DNA of 64,000 nt. Origin: Streptomyces sp. Tue6028 (GTDB taxonomy: Bacteria; Actinomycetota; Actinomycetes; Streptomycetales; Streptomycetaceae). The notes beneath the pieces were generated by a model, which was not told where the DNA came from, did no database searches, and saw nothing but the letters and a program-made list of their open reading frames with translations. Both the position numbers and the translations under genes were made by a program. The stretch lies in the NCBI RefSeq assembly GCF_002300165.1, contig NZ_MLCE01000015.1:62001-126000 (forward strand). Direction: 5' to 3'. This document shows, piece by piece, positions 41,013 through 48,968 of this stretch. The first letter of the stretch is position 1. Every line of letters starts with the position of its first letter.

Positions 41013-42229
41013 GGGATCTCCATGTGCAGCACGGTGGGCCCACCGGACGGGCTGTCGACGGTCAGTGTGCCATCGAGAACGGCGAGCCGGTCCGTGAGTC
41101 CGGTGAGGCCGGTGCCGGCCCGGGCGTCGGCGCCACCGCACCCGTCGTCGCGCACCTCGATCCGCAGCCGGCCCTCCCCCGGCCGTCCTCGCGCGTACCG
41201 TCCGCTGATCCACACCCGCCGCGCACGGCTGTGCCTTCCCACGTTGGCGAGCGCCTCGCGCACCGCGAAGTACGCGGCCGACTCGACGGGTTCGGCGAGC
41301 CGCGGCAGCTCCACGTCCAGCTCGACCGGCACGGCGGAGCGGTCGGCGGCGTCGGCTATGGCGTCCCCGAGCCCGTAGTCGGCGAGCACCTGCGGATGGA
41401 TACCGTGGATCAACTCCCGTAGCTCTCCCAGTGCTTGATCGGCGTCACGGTGCGCGGCCGCGAGCCGCTGCGCCAGCTCGGGCGGCGCGTCCAGGCGGGC
41501 CAGGCCCAGCTGCATGCTCAGCGCCACCAGGCGCTGCTGCGCGCCGTCGTGCAGGTCCCTTTCGATGCGCCGCCGTTCGGCCTCGAAGGCGGCCACCAGG
41601 CGGGCCCGGGACCGGGTCACCTCGGCGAGTTGCCGCTCGGTCTCGCGGGGTGCCAGCAGCAGCCGGGCCACGGCGGCGCGGGCGCGGGCGTACCGTGCGA
41701 GCGGCCACAGCAGGGCGAGCAGGAGGACGGTTCCGCCCGCCGCGCACAGGCACGCCTGACCGTAGGAGTCGATCAGCCAGAGCTTGGCGACGCGGGTCTC
41801 GTCGCCGGCGAGGGCGAGCTGTGCCGGCGCCCCGATCATGGCGCCGGGTATCCCGGCCGCTCCCGTCAGCACCAGCAGGTCCAGCGGCCACAGCACCGCC
41901 GCGAGCAGCACCGCGTACCCGAGTTCGCGCCAGGTCGCCCGCTCGGTGAACCGGAGCCCGGCCCAGGCGGCGAGGCCCGGCACGTCCGGGGTGCGGTGCG
42001 GGGCCGGCACCGGGGCCGGGTCGACCAGCCGCAGCCGCCACCGCTCCATGGCCCCCACCGGCACGCCGGCCAGCGCGAGGAGCGCGAGCAGCGGAAGCCC
42101 GACGAGCAGCGGGGTCAGTGCCGCGCCCGCGACCGCGAGCACGAGCAGCCCCACGAGGAGCGGGGCGCCGACGAGCACACCGGTGACGAGGTATCCGGCC
42201 GCACGCCACGGCCCGGCTCTGCTGATCAT
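41006..42229 (-). CDS. NarL-type sensor histidine kinase
   Basis: 407 aa. Two membrane blocks lie in the first 200 residues ([58 protein letters not shown]). The HisKA_3 box is [22 protein letters not shown], with the phosphoacceptor His in DLHDG. The ATPase domain has [13 protein letters not shown] and DDGCGGA. It has a sensor domain of the Streptomyces membrane-kinase type with no large external loop. Its stop overlaps the regulator start. Confidence 0.86.
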   Translation of the reverse strand: MISRAGPWRAAGYLVTGVLVGAPLLVGLLVLAVAGAALTPLLVGLPLLALLALAGVPVGAMERWRLRLVDPAPVPAPHRTPDVPGLAAWAGLRFTERATWRELGYAVLLAAVLWPLDLLVLTGAAGIPGAMIGAPAQLALAGDETRVAKLWLIDSYGQACLCAAGGTVLLLALLWPLARYARARAAVARLLLAPRETERQLAEVTRSRARLVAAFEAERRRIERDLHDGAQQRLVALSMQLGLARLDAPPELAQRLAAAHRDADQALGELRELIHGIHPQVLADYGLGDAIADAADRSAVPVELDVELPRLAEPVESAAYFAVREALANVGRHSRARRVWISGRYARGRPGEGRLRIEVRDDGCGGADARAGTGLTGLTDRLAVLDGTLTVDSPSGGPTVLHMEIPC

Positions 42230-42300
42230 GCGGTCACGGTAGGCGGCTGCGGGCGCCCCGGACCATATGCGCAGCGGGTGTCCCCGGGGTGGGGCCGGCC

Positions 42301-43959
42301 CTACCTCGCGAGCAGTTCCTCGCGTCCCCGGGCCCGGTACTGGGCGAGCAGCGTGTCGACGTCGGCCGTCTCCAGCGGCCGGTAGGCCGGCTCGCCCGGG
42401 GGCCGCCACCACACCGGGTCCGGGCAGCGGAAGCCCTCCCGTCGCAGACCCACCCGGTGGATCTTGCTGGTGGCGGTGACGGGCATCCGCTCCACGATCC
42501 GCAGGAAGCGGGGGGCCATCTTGGTCCCCAGGTCCGGCTGGGAGAGCAGGAACTCGCCGAAGGACAGCGGGTCGAAGGCGGCCCCGGACCGCAGGGCCAG
42601 CGCCGCCATCACCTGGTCCCCGGCCACCGGGTCGGGCACCGCGTACACCGCCACGGCGGCGGCGTCGGCGTACCGGGAGAGGATGTTCTCGATCACCGCG
42701 GCGGCGAGGTTCTCGCTGTCGACGCGCAGCCGGTCGTCGGTGCGTCCGGCGAAGTAGAGGAAGCCGTCGGCGTCGCGATAGAAGAGGTCGCCTGTCCAGT
42801 ACCAGCCGTCGCGGCGGCGTGCGGCATCGGCGTCCGGATTGCGCCAGTAGCCCTCGAAGGGGTTGGGTCCGCGATTGACCAACTCCCCTATCGCCTCGGT
42901 GCCGTTGAGCAGCCGGCCGTCGCCGGTGAGGACGGCGGGCGGGCACTCCTGCCGGGTGCCGGGGTCGACCACCGCGAGGTCGTCGCCGGGTGCCGCCCGT
43001 CCGATCGCGCCGGGCGGTGTGCCGGGGGCGCGCTGGATGGCCGCGCCGCCCTCCGAGGAGCCGTACCCCTCCACCAGCCGCACCCCGAAGCGCTCCTCGA
43101 AGGCGGCGGCGTCCACCGCGCCGGCCTCCGTGCCGAAGCCGGTCCGCAGCGGGTTGTCCCGGTCGTCCGGGCGGGCGGGCGTGGCCAGCAGGTACTGGAC
43201 GGCGCGGCCCACATAGGTGAAGTACGTGGCCCCGCAGGCGCGTACGTCGGTGAGGAACCCGGAGGCGGAGAAGCGGCGCCGCAGCGCGACGGTCGCGCCC
43301 GCCGCGAGCGCGGGCGCCCAGTCGGCGATCACCGCGTTGCCGTGGAACATCGGCATGCAGATGTAGTGCGTGTCGTCCGGGCGCACCCCGAAGTGGTCCA
43401 CGAGCGACTGCCCGGCGGCGGCGAGCCTGCCCTGGGTGCAGATCGCGGCCTTGGGGGCGCCGGTCGAGCCGGAGGTGAAGTAGAGCAGGAGGCGGTCGTC
43501 GGCACGGGCGGTGCCGGTGTCGGGCACGGCGTCCGCGTAGGGCTCCAGGAGGCCGGCGTAGGCGTCCGTGTCGGTCACCAGGACGCGTACCCCGGGCAGG
43601 CGCAGGCCGTCGAGCAGCGGCAGTTGGGCCCGCTCGGTGACCAGTACCCGGCACTCGGTGTGCAGGATGTCGCGGGCCAGTTCGGGGCCCCGCCGGGTCG
43701 GGTTGATTCCGGCGACGGCGGCGCCGGCGAGGGCTGCCGCGCTCAGCCACAGCGGGTACTCGGGCGTGTTGTCGAGCAGCACGCCGAGGTGCGGTTCGGC
43801 GCCGGGCGGCAGCAGGTCGGCGAGGAGCGCGGCCCGGGCGGCGGCGCCCGAGGCCACCTGGTGGTGGCTCAGGAACCGGCCCTCGAACCACAGTCCCGGC
43901 CGGTGGTCGTCCCACCGTTCCCGCACGAGCTCCGCGACGGTCCGCTTCATCGACCCCAT
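42301..43959 (-). CDS. Acyl-CoA synthetase-like AMP-binding enzyme
   Basis: 552 aa, ANL superfamily. Adenylation motifs are present: YFTSGSTGAPKAAICT (P-loop-like), VEGYGSSEGGAA, WYWTGDLFYRDADGFLYFAGRTDDRLR and TSKIHRVGLR (the C-terminal Lys). It activates a carboxylic acid, probably fatty, as acyl-AMP and then CoA thioester; it is similar to FadD17/FATP-type ligases. Starts at 43959 or 43950 are both possible. It sits upstream of the kinase gene on the same strand, 71 bases apart. Confidence 0.82.
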   Translation of the reverse strand: MGSMKRTVAELVRERWDDHRPGLWFEGRFLSHHQVASGAAARAALLADLLPPGAEPHLGVLLDNTPEYPLWLSAAALAGAAVAGINPTRRGPELARDILHTECRVLVTERAQLPLLDGLRLPGVRVLVTDTDAYAGLLEPYADAVPDTGTARADDRLLLYFTSGSTGAPKAAICTQGRLAAAGQSLVDHFGVRPDDTHYICMPMFHGNAVIADWAPALAAGATVALRRRFSASGFLTDVRACGATYFTYVGRAVQYLLATPARPDDRDNPLRTGFGTEAGAVDAAAFEERFGVRLVEGYGSSEGGAAIQRAPGTPPGAIGRAAPGDDLAVVDPGTRQECPPAVLTGDGRLLNGTEAIGELVNRGPNPFEGYWRNPDADAARRRDGWYWTGDLFYRDADGFLYFAGRTDDRLRVDSENLAAAVIENILSRYADAAAVAVYAVPDPVAGDQVMAALALRSGAAFDPLSFGEFLLSQPDLGTKMAPRFLRIVERMPVTATSKIHRVGLRREGFRCPDPVWWRPPGEPAYRPLETADVDTLLAQYRARGREELLAR

Positions 43960-44027
43960 GGGTGCGCACCATAATTGACGCACCGTCAGATGAGGAGAGG
44001 CGTGACGCCGTCGCCCGGGCGGCGGCC

Positions 44028-44492
44028 TCAGAATCCGCCGAGGGCGTCGTTCGCCGCGAAGACCTCGTGGTACGTGACCATGAAGCCGATGCAGAAGGCG
44101 ATGATCACGCCGAAGAAGACCAGGAAGCCGACGGTGCCGGCGGCGGCCCTGCCCGGGTGCGGCGCCCGGGCCGTGGCCTTCTCGGGGCGTCCGGCCGCGT
44201 AGTGCACGGTGACGATGTCGCCCTCGACGACGGTGGACGGGCCGCCCGCCTCGTCGAAGCGGACCGCGCGTCCCTCGCGCGTCGTGTACTCGTAGACGTG
44301 GTGCAGCGTCGTGGTGACCGAGGTGCCGCCCCCGCCGCTGGTGGTCGTGTACGAGCGCAGGCAGCGCGCCTCGGCGGTCAGTCCGCTGCTCCAGGCGCTC
44401 CTCAGCTCCAGCGAGCGGCGGACCACCTTGACGGCCATGAGCATCGTCACGGCCATGATCAGTGCAGGTATGGCGTAGAACAGCGCGTCCAT
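44028..44492 (-). CDS. DUF3592 membrane protein
   Basis: 154 aa with one membrane helix at each end (YAIPALIMAVTMLMAVKVV; GTVGFLVFFGVIIAFCIGFMV) and a beta-rich central domain (VYEYTTREGRAVRF, GDIVTVHYAAGRPEKA). This is the layout of DUF3592, whose function is unknown. It is a single gene with a strong inverted repeat 25 bases upstream. Confidence 0.75.
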   Translation of the reverse strand: MDALFYAIPALIMAVTMLMAVKVVRRSLELRSAWSSGLTAEARCLRSYTTTSGGGGTSVTTTLHHVYEYTTREGRAVRFDEAGGPSTVVEGDIVTVHYAAGRPEKATARAPHPGRAAAGTVGFLVFFGVIIAFCIGFMVTYHEVFAANDALGGF

Positions 44493-44516
44493 CTCGTTCC
44501 CCCGGTGTCCGGTGCG

Positions 44517-44557
44517 GTTCCCCGCACGCCGCCGCGGTCCGTCGGCGTGCGGGGAAC
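44517..44557 (-). terminator. 15-bp-stem terminator after the LPMO gene
   Basis: GTTCCCCGCACGCCG (44517-44531) and CGGCGTGCGGGGAAC (44543-44557) form a perfect 15-bp stem with an 11-base loop. It lies 81 bases after the LPMO stop on the minus strand and just before the DUF3592 gene, so it probably ends the LPMO transcript. Confidence 0.65.
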
Positions 44558-44637
44558 ATACCCTCCGGGGAAGGAGGGGCAGCTCAAGGAAGCCTCAGAA
44601 TGCGGGCGTCGCGCGAGCCGCCCCGGGGCGGGCCGGA

Positions 44638-45276
44638 CTAGAACGTGACGTCCGCGCACGAGTAGAACGCGTTCGCCGTGTCGTTGATCGTCCACACGCC
44701 GAGGATGATGTGGTGCCCGCTCTTGCCGCCCGGCAGCGTGCCGGTGTGCGAGAACGTGGACGGGGGGCGCTGTCCGTTGTAGGGAACGGTCAGGAACGGC
44801 GTGGTCTCCAGGTCCGCGCGGGTCAGCGCGTGGTTCTGGTTCCAGCCGTTCTTGGTGATGAAGTACTTGAAGTCGGTCGTGGCGTGCATCGCGGTGAACT
44901 GCCAGCGGAAGCCGTAGCTCTGACCCGCGGTCACCTTCGTCGTCGGCCAGGCCGTGCCCGCGGGGGTCTTGGGCTGGTCCAGCTGACTGAAGTTGGTGTG
45001 GTTCGCGGAACAGATCCGGCCGTCGGCCGGACCGGCGGCCGGGAAGCCCTTCGGGCCCTCGACACTCTGGGGCTCCCACTGGATGTCACCGCAGTTGGCG
45101 ACGCTGCCGCCGTTCGCGGCGCACATCTTCTGCCGGCTGAGGGGCTGGTCGGTGTAGCCGTGGGCGTCGGCGCCGCCGGTCGAGAGCACGAAGGTGCCCG
45201 CGGTGGCGAGGCCGAGCACGGCCGCGTACAGCTTGGCTTTCCTGGTGGTACGGATCTCGGTCGTCCGTATGCGCAT
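44638..45276 (-). CDS. AA10 lytic polysaccharide monooxygenase (chitin-active type)
   Basis: 212 aa: a signal peptide ending GADA followed by the mature N-terminus HGYTDQPLSR, so H39 is the copper-binding N-terminal His. The second copper His is H131 (FTAMHATTDF), and the axial region is NAFYSC near the C-terminus. It is a single AA10 domain with no binding module, like the S. lividans LPMO10E protein. It oxidises chitin or a similar beta-glycan outside the cell. It lies near cslA-glxA and has a DasR-type site at its promoter. Family knowledge links the S. lividans orthologue to hyphal-tip glycan deposition (from memory). Confidence 0.9.
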   Translation of the reverse strand: MRIRTTEIRTTRKAKLYAAVLGLATAGTFVLSTGGADAHGYTDQPLSRQKMCAANGGSVANCGDIQWEPQSVEGPKGFPAAGPADGRICSANHTNFSQLDQPKTPAGTAWPTTKVTAGQSYGFRWQFTAMHATTDFKYFITKNGWNQNHALTRADLETTPFLTVPYNGQRPPSTFSHTGTLPGGKSGHHIILGVWTINDTANAFYSCADVTF

Positions 45277-45331
45277 GCTGCCGCTCCTGGAGGACGTGGG
45301 GGAGGTTCTCGGTGAGCTGTGCGCGCGATTT

Positions 45332-45347
45332 TCAGGTCTAGACCAAG
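45332..45347. promoter_or_regulatory. Candidate DasR site upstream of the LPMO gene
   Basis: TCAGGTCTAGACCAAG contains the perfect palindromic core GGTCTAGACC of dre and matches the full consensus at 12 of 16 positions. It lies 56 bases before the LPMO start and just downstream of the predicted -10 element, where a repressor would block transcription. Confidence 0.7.
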
Positions 45348-45351
45348 TCCC

Positions 45352-45380
45352 AGATTATTGCCGTTAGTTGAACATGTCCA
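45352..45380 (-). promoter_or_regulatory. LPMO promoter
   Basis: On the minus strand TGGACA (45375-45380) and TAATCT (45352-45357) are separated by exactly 17 bases. The predicted transcription start falls next to the DasR-type site at 45332-45347. Confidence 0.6.
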
Positions 45381-45485
45381 TACCAATCGCGAAGCTCTCC
45401 GCCACGCGCGCCGGGGCCCGGCCGTGGCGCCGCCTCCCGCGGCCCGGCCGCACGGGACCCCGTACGGCCGGGCCCGACCGCACGC

Positions 45486-46673
45486 CTACGAGGAGGCCTC
45501 CCTGCGCCCGGTGTAGAAGGCCACCGTCAGGTCCTTCACCAACGCCTTGCGTTCGTAGTCGTCGAGCTCCACGAGCCCCCGCATGGTCAGCCGGGTCACC
45601 GTGTCCTCGACCGAGTCGACGACGGAGCTCAGCACGGTGTCGCGGTGCTGGGCGTCCAGGGCGGCGACGCGGCGGCGCTGCATCACGGCCGCGACCTCGG
45701 GCGCGTAGTCGATCCGGATCGGCTGCACCGAGAACACCTCCAGGCCCACCGGCGCCGTGTCGGCGGCCACCGGCCGGGTCAGCGCCTCACCGACCGCGTC
45801 CGTGTTGCGCAGGGTCACGTCCTTCACGACGGCGGGCGGCAGTTCCGCCGGAAGCTGCGACAGCAGCCGGGTGAGCGCCGCCTCCACACACGCCCGCAGA
45901 TACTCCTCGTGGTCCTCGATGCCGAGCGTGGCCCGCGCGGTGTCCTTGACCCGCCAGACGACGAGCACCACCACGCGCAGCGCGACCCCGTTCGCGTCGA
46001 CCACCGACATCGGCTCGCTGCGCCAGTGCCGCAGCCGCACGTCCACCCGACGGCGCAGCACCAGCGGGTTGATCCACATCAGTCCGGTGCGCCGGACCGT
46101 GCCGCGGTAGCGCCCGAACAGCCCGAGCACCCAGGCCCGTCCGGTCCGGCCGCGGGCGAGCCCCCCGAAGCCGAACAGGCCGAGCGCACCGGCCCCCGCA
46201 TACGCCGCCCACTGCGCGGGCCCGAGTCCGGCGCCCGCGACGGCCGGCAGCTCCAGCGCCCCGGTCACGGACGGCGGCAGCGCACCCGACCACCACGAGG
46301 TGAACACGCACCCGGCTGCCCCGCAGGCCCCGGCCAGCACCCCCGCAACCCCGGGCAGCACCCGGGCGGGCCGCTCCACCAGCTCGGGCTCGACCTCCGG
46401 CACCGGGCGGGGCGCCCGCCCGGGAACGGGCCGTCTGACCCTCGGCTGTTCACCGGTGCCGCGCCTGCGGCCCACGACGGCGGGCGCGAGCGGCACGGAG
46501 ACGGGCTCCGGGTCGTCCCGGAAGAGCAGGTGGACGGGGATCTCGGTCGTCACCTCGTTCTGGATGAGGCGCGCGGACCGGGGACCGCCGGCGCCCTCCG
46601 CGGTCGCATCGGACCCGGAGGCCGGGGAGGACGCCCCCTCCGACTCCGGGGTGTGTGACGTCGTCGTGCTCAT
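45486..46673 (-). CDS. SPFH/band-7 domain protein
   Basis: 395 aa from the ATG at 46673, with GGAGG 6 bases upstream. The N-terminal 120 residues are disordered (Ser/Thr/Glu, then Pro/Arg-rich). Two hydrophobic segments follow (VLPGVAGVLAGACGAAGCVF; WAAYAGAGALGLFGFGGLA), then the SPFH domain (about 200-395), with LMWINPLVLRRRVDVRL, RVVVLVVWRVKDTARA and APEVAAVMQRRRVAALDAQ. Such proteins form ring-like assemblies at membrane microdomains. Its role beside the LPMO and NlpC-type genes is unknown. Confidence 0.8.
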   Translation of the reverse strand: MSTTTSHTPESEGASSPASGSDATAEGAGGPRSARLIQNEVTTEIPVHLLFRDDPEPVSVPLAPAVVGRRRGTGEQPRVRRPVPGRAPRPVPEVEPELVERPARVLPGVAGVLAGACGAAGCVFTSWWSGALPPSVTGALELPAVAGAGLGPAQWAAYAGAGALGLFGFGGLARGRTGRAWVLGLFGRYRGTVRRTGLMWINPLVLRRRVDVRLRHWRSEPMSVVDANGVALRVVVLVVWRVKDTARATLGIEDHEEYLRACVEAALTRLLSQLPAELPPAVVKDVTLRNTDAVGEALTRPVAADTAPVGLEVFSVQPIRIDYAPEVAAVMQRRRVAALDAQHRDTVLSSVVDSVEDTVTRLTMRGLVELDDYERKALVKDLTVAFYTGRREASS

Positions 46674-46800
46674 AGCTGCCTCCATGCCTCCGCGCCTGGA
46701 AGTTTCGTGAGAACCCGGGACGGGCCCGGGAATCGCCGGGCCGTGACGGATGGAACCGACGGACGGACGGACCAGATGTTCACGAGGCCCCGGGACATGC

Positions 46801-48171
46801 TCAGGAGAAGAGCCGCCGCCACGTCTCCGGCCCCGGATAGCCGTCCGCGGCGCCGCCGCGCCAGCCCTGGGACCGCTGGAACGCCTCCACGTTGCGCCGG
46901 TCCGCCTCACCCCAGCGCGGACCGGGCCCCGAGGTGTAGTTCTTGCCGAACCCCTTTATGACCAGCTGCCGCCCGAGCCGGGTGACATGGGCGTTGTCGG
47001 CCCCGGGCCGGAACATGCCGCGCCCCGGATAGCCGGGCACGCCGTGCGAGGATCCGCCCGGCGTCCGGCCGCCGTCCTGTCCGGTGCCCTCCTTGCCGCC
47101 GGAGGACCCCGTGGACCCCGAACCCCCCGCCGCCGCACCGGGGATGTCCTTGCCCTTGCTTCCCACCAGGTACGACCAGGTCTGCGGCCCCGGCAGTCCG
47201 TCCGCGTCCGCCCCGGTCCAGCCCTGCGCCCGCTGGAACGCCCGGGTGGCCCGCCGGTCCGCGTCCGACCAGCGCGGCCCCGGCCCCGAGGCGTAGAAGC
47301 GGGCCGCACCCCGGTCGACGAGGAGGCGGCCCAACTGGGTGACATAGGCGTTGTCCGCGCCGGGTCCGAAGTACGCCGAGCCCGGATGGCGTGCCGTCGC
47401 GGTGCCCGGGGAGGACGCGCCCGCACCGGTCGTGGTCTCCGCGAGCCCCTTGTACCGGTAGGCCAGATAGCCGGTGGAGTGCGTCCAGTAGGCGTACGGC
47501 GTGGACTGCTTGCGGGCGTGCGGGCGGGTCTGCTCGTAGGCGATGTAATAGGTGTGCGTGTAGTCGGTCCAGCCGCCGAACAGGACGACGTGCGAGCCGT
47601 TCTGCGGGTCGGCGGGATTGTGGAACAGCAGGATGTCGCCGGGCTGGAGCTGGTCGCGGGAGACGCGCACCCCGAAACCCGCGAGGCTGCCCGTCCATTC
47701 GTTGCCGGGCAGGTTCCAGGCCATCGAGACGAAGCCGGAGCAGTCCTGCCGGTATCCGTCCGACCAGTACGCGCTCATGCTGTACGGAACCTGACCGGAG
47801 ACCCAGGCCTTCGCCCGGTTGATGATCGCGGCCCGGGTGGTCGTGGGCACCGCGGCCCCGGGCCTGGCCGGTTTCGCGGGTCTGCCCGCCGGGCCGTGCA
47901 GCGGAGCCCGGCCGCCCTGCGGGGTACCGGGCTCGTCACCCGCGGGGGCGCCCGGCCGTGCGGGTCCGTGCGCGACCGCGAGCGCCGGCACCGGCTGGCC
48001 GGTGCCGAGGACGGTGCCCGCCGCGGCGGCCAGGACGAGCGCCCTGCGTGCCGCCGGATGGCCCACGGGTCCGGGCAGCGCGGAAGCGGGCATCACACGC
48101 CGCCAGTGCACGCATCCGGGGCAGTCGCAGTCGCTCGCGGGATCGATCTCCTCGAACACCGGAGCATCCAT
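46801..48171 (-). CDS. NlpC/CHAP-like hydrolase with two peptidoglycan-binding repeats
   Basis: 456 aa from the ATG at 48171 after GAGGGGAG. Residues 1-25 hold an unusual CDCPGCVHW motif, followed by a hydrophobic segment (ALVLAAAAGTVLGTG) resembling a delayed signal peptide. The hydrolase core has Cys in RQDCSGFVSMAWNLPG and His in NGSHVVLF. The C-terminal part has two similar PG-binding units, each with GADNAxVTxLGR, GPGPRW and WRR/WSYL ends, separated by a Gly/Ser-rich linker. It probably cleaves wall peptides. A similar gene sits beside cslA in S. coelicolor (from memory), consistent with cell-wall remodelling at the hyphal tip. Confidence 0.78.
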   Translation of the reverse strand: MDAPVFEEIDPASDCDCPGCVHWRRVMPASALPGPVGHPAARRALVLAAAAGTVLGTGQPVPALAVAHGPARPGAPAGDEPGTPQGGRAPLHGPAGRPAKPARPGAAVPTTTRAAIINRAKAWVSGQVPYSMSAYWSDGYRQDCSGFVSMAWNLPGNEWTGSLAGFGVRVSRDQLQPGDILLFHNPADPQNGSHVVLFGGWTDYTHTYYIAYEQTRPHARKQSTPYAYWTHSTGYLAYRYKGLAETTTGAGASSPGTATARHPGSAYFGPGADNAYVTQLGRLLVDRGAARFYASGPGPRWSDADRRATRAFQRAQGWTGADADGLPGPQTWSYLVGSKGKDIPGAAAGGSGSTGSSGGKEGTGQDGGRTPGGSSHGVPGYPGRGMFRPGADNAHVTRLGRQLVIKGFGKNYTSGPGPRWGEADRRNVEAFQRSQGWRGGAADGYPGPETWRRLFS

Positions 48172-48488
48172 GCGACTCCCCTCACACTCCCCGTCAAATT
48201 GTCCGCATTTCTGCACATTCGCCAGTCTGGCAACTGTGCCCCGGTGTCGCATGTTGACGGTCCGAATGATGTACGCCACCCGGGCCCCCGCCTCACCCGG
48301 AGCCGGCCGCGGCCGCCGGAACCCGACCCCCCTCGCCCGGCGCCGACCGCTCCCGCCCGGACCGCCGACCGCTCCCGCCCGGACGCCTCCGCGCGCACCC
48401 CGGCCCGCCCCCTTGCCCACCCTCCGGCCCGGGCGGTCCGGCGGTCCGGAGCACCCTCCCGGGTCGGGTAGAGTTCTGCCGTCAGCAG
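48172..48488. other. Intergenic region before tRNA-Lys copy 3
   Basis: 317 bases. It holds the upstream region of the NlpC-type gene, a 21-base direct repeat (CGCCGACCGCTCCCGCCCGG at 48341 and again at 48363), and a TAGAGT element at about 48470 that fits a -10 for the tRNA. No gene is supported. Confidence 0.4.
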
Positions 48489-48562
48489 GCGCCGCTAGCT
48501 CAGTTGGTTAGAGCAGCTGACTCTTAATCAGCGGGTCCGGGGTTCGAGTCCCTGGCGGCGCA
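48489..48562 (+). tRNA. tRNA-Lys (CTT), copy 3
   Basis: 74 bases, identical to the copies at 22283 and 37100. The nine bases before it (CGTCAGCAG) are also the same as before copy 1. Confidence 0.97.
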
Positions 48563-48571
48563 CCGACCGAC

Positions 48572-48599
48572 GGGCCCTCTCGCCACCGCGAGGGGGCCC
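48572..48599 (+). terminator. Hairpin after tRNA-Lys copy 3
   Basis: GGGCCCTCTCG and CGAGGGGGCCC form a stem around CCACCG, ten bases after the tRNA end. Probable tRNA terminator. Confidence 0.6.
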
Positions 48600-48782
48600 T
48601 TCGTCGTACGCCACATCACCCTCGCCGTCGTACACGTGTCCCAATGAGCGCGTATGACCGGTTAACACATCGTTTCGCATCTTGCGATCATGATGAACGG
48701 CGTAGAACCCTGGGCTTCAAGGGACTGTCGATACATGACAGTTGGGGGCAGGGCCGGTTGCGGGCATGGGGGGTTGGGGGCC

Positions 48783-48796
48783 CCGTTCATGAACGG
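48783..48796. promoter_or_regulatory. Perfect palindrome in the cslA upstream region
   Basis: CCGTTCATGAACGG is a perfect 14-bp palindrome 173 bases before the cslA start. It may be an operator; I cannot assign a regulator. Confidence 0.4.
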
Positions 48797-48968
48797 ATGC
48801 CGAGGGGGGCATCATGCAACCGGAAGGTCGTCGTTCCATGTCTATAGGGTGTGGAAGATGTGGTGACTGCGGCCTGCCAGTGATGCGTCCGGAAAGGTCG
48901 AGGGGGACCTGAGCGGGCGCCAAGAACCGACGAACACGCACTTGACCGTGCGTGCGGGGGGATGACTC

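Larger units (their letters stand above)
48563..48968. other. cslA upstream region
   Basis: 406 bases between tRNA-Lys copy 3 and cslA. It contains the tRNA terminator, the perfect palindrome CCGTTCATGAACGG (48783-48796), and an inverted repeat ACGCAC-TTGACC-GTGCGT (48936-48953) directly before the GGGGGG Shine-Dalgarno of cslA. TATAGG near 48842 may be part of a promoter. No gene is supported. Confidence 0.45.

Noticed and set aside
41006..43972. 988-codon frame joining acyl-CoA ligase region and kinase
   Set aside because: Only the kinase part (from 42229) has real motifs; the upstream part is out of frame with the ligase gene and not a true fusion.
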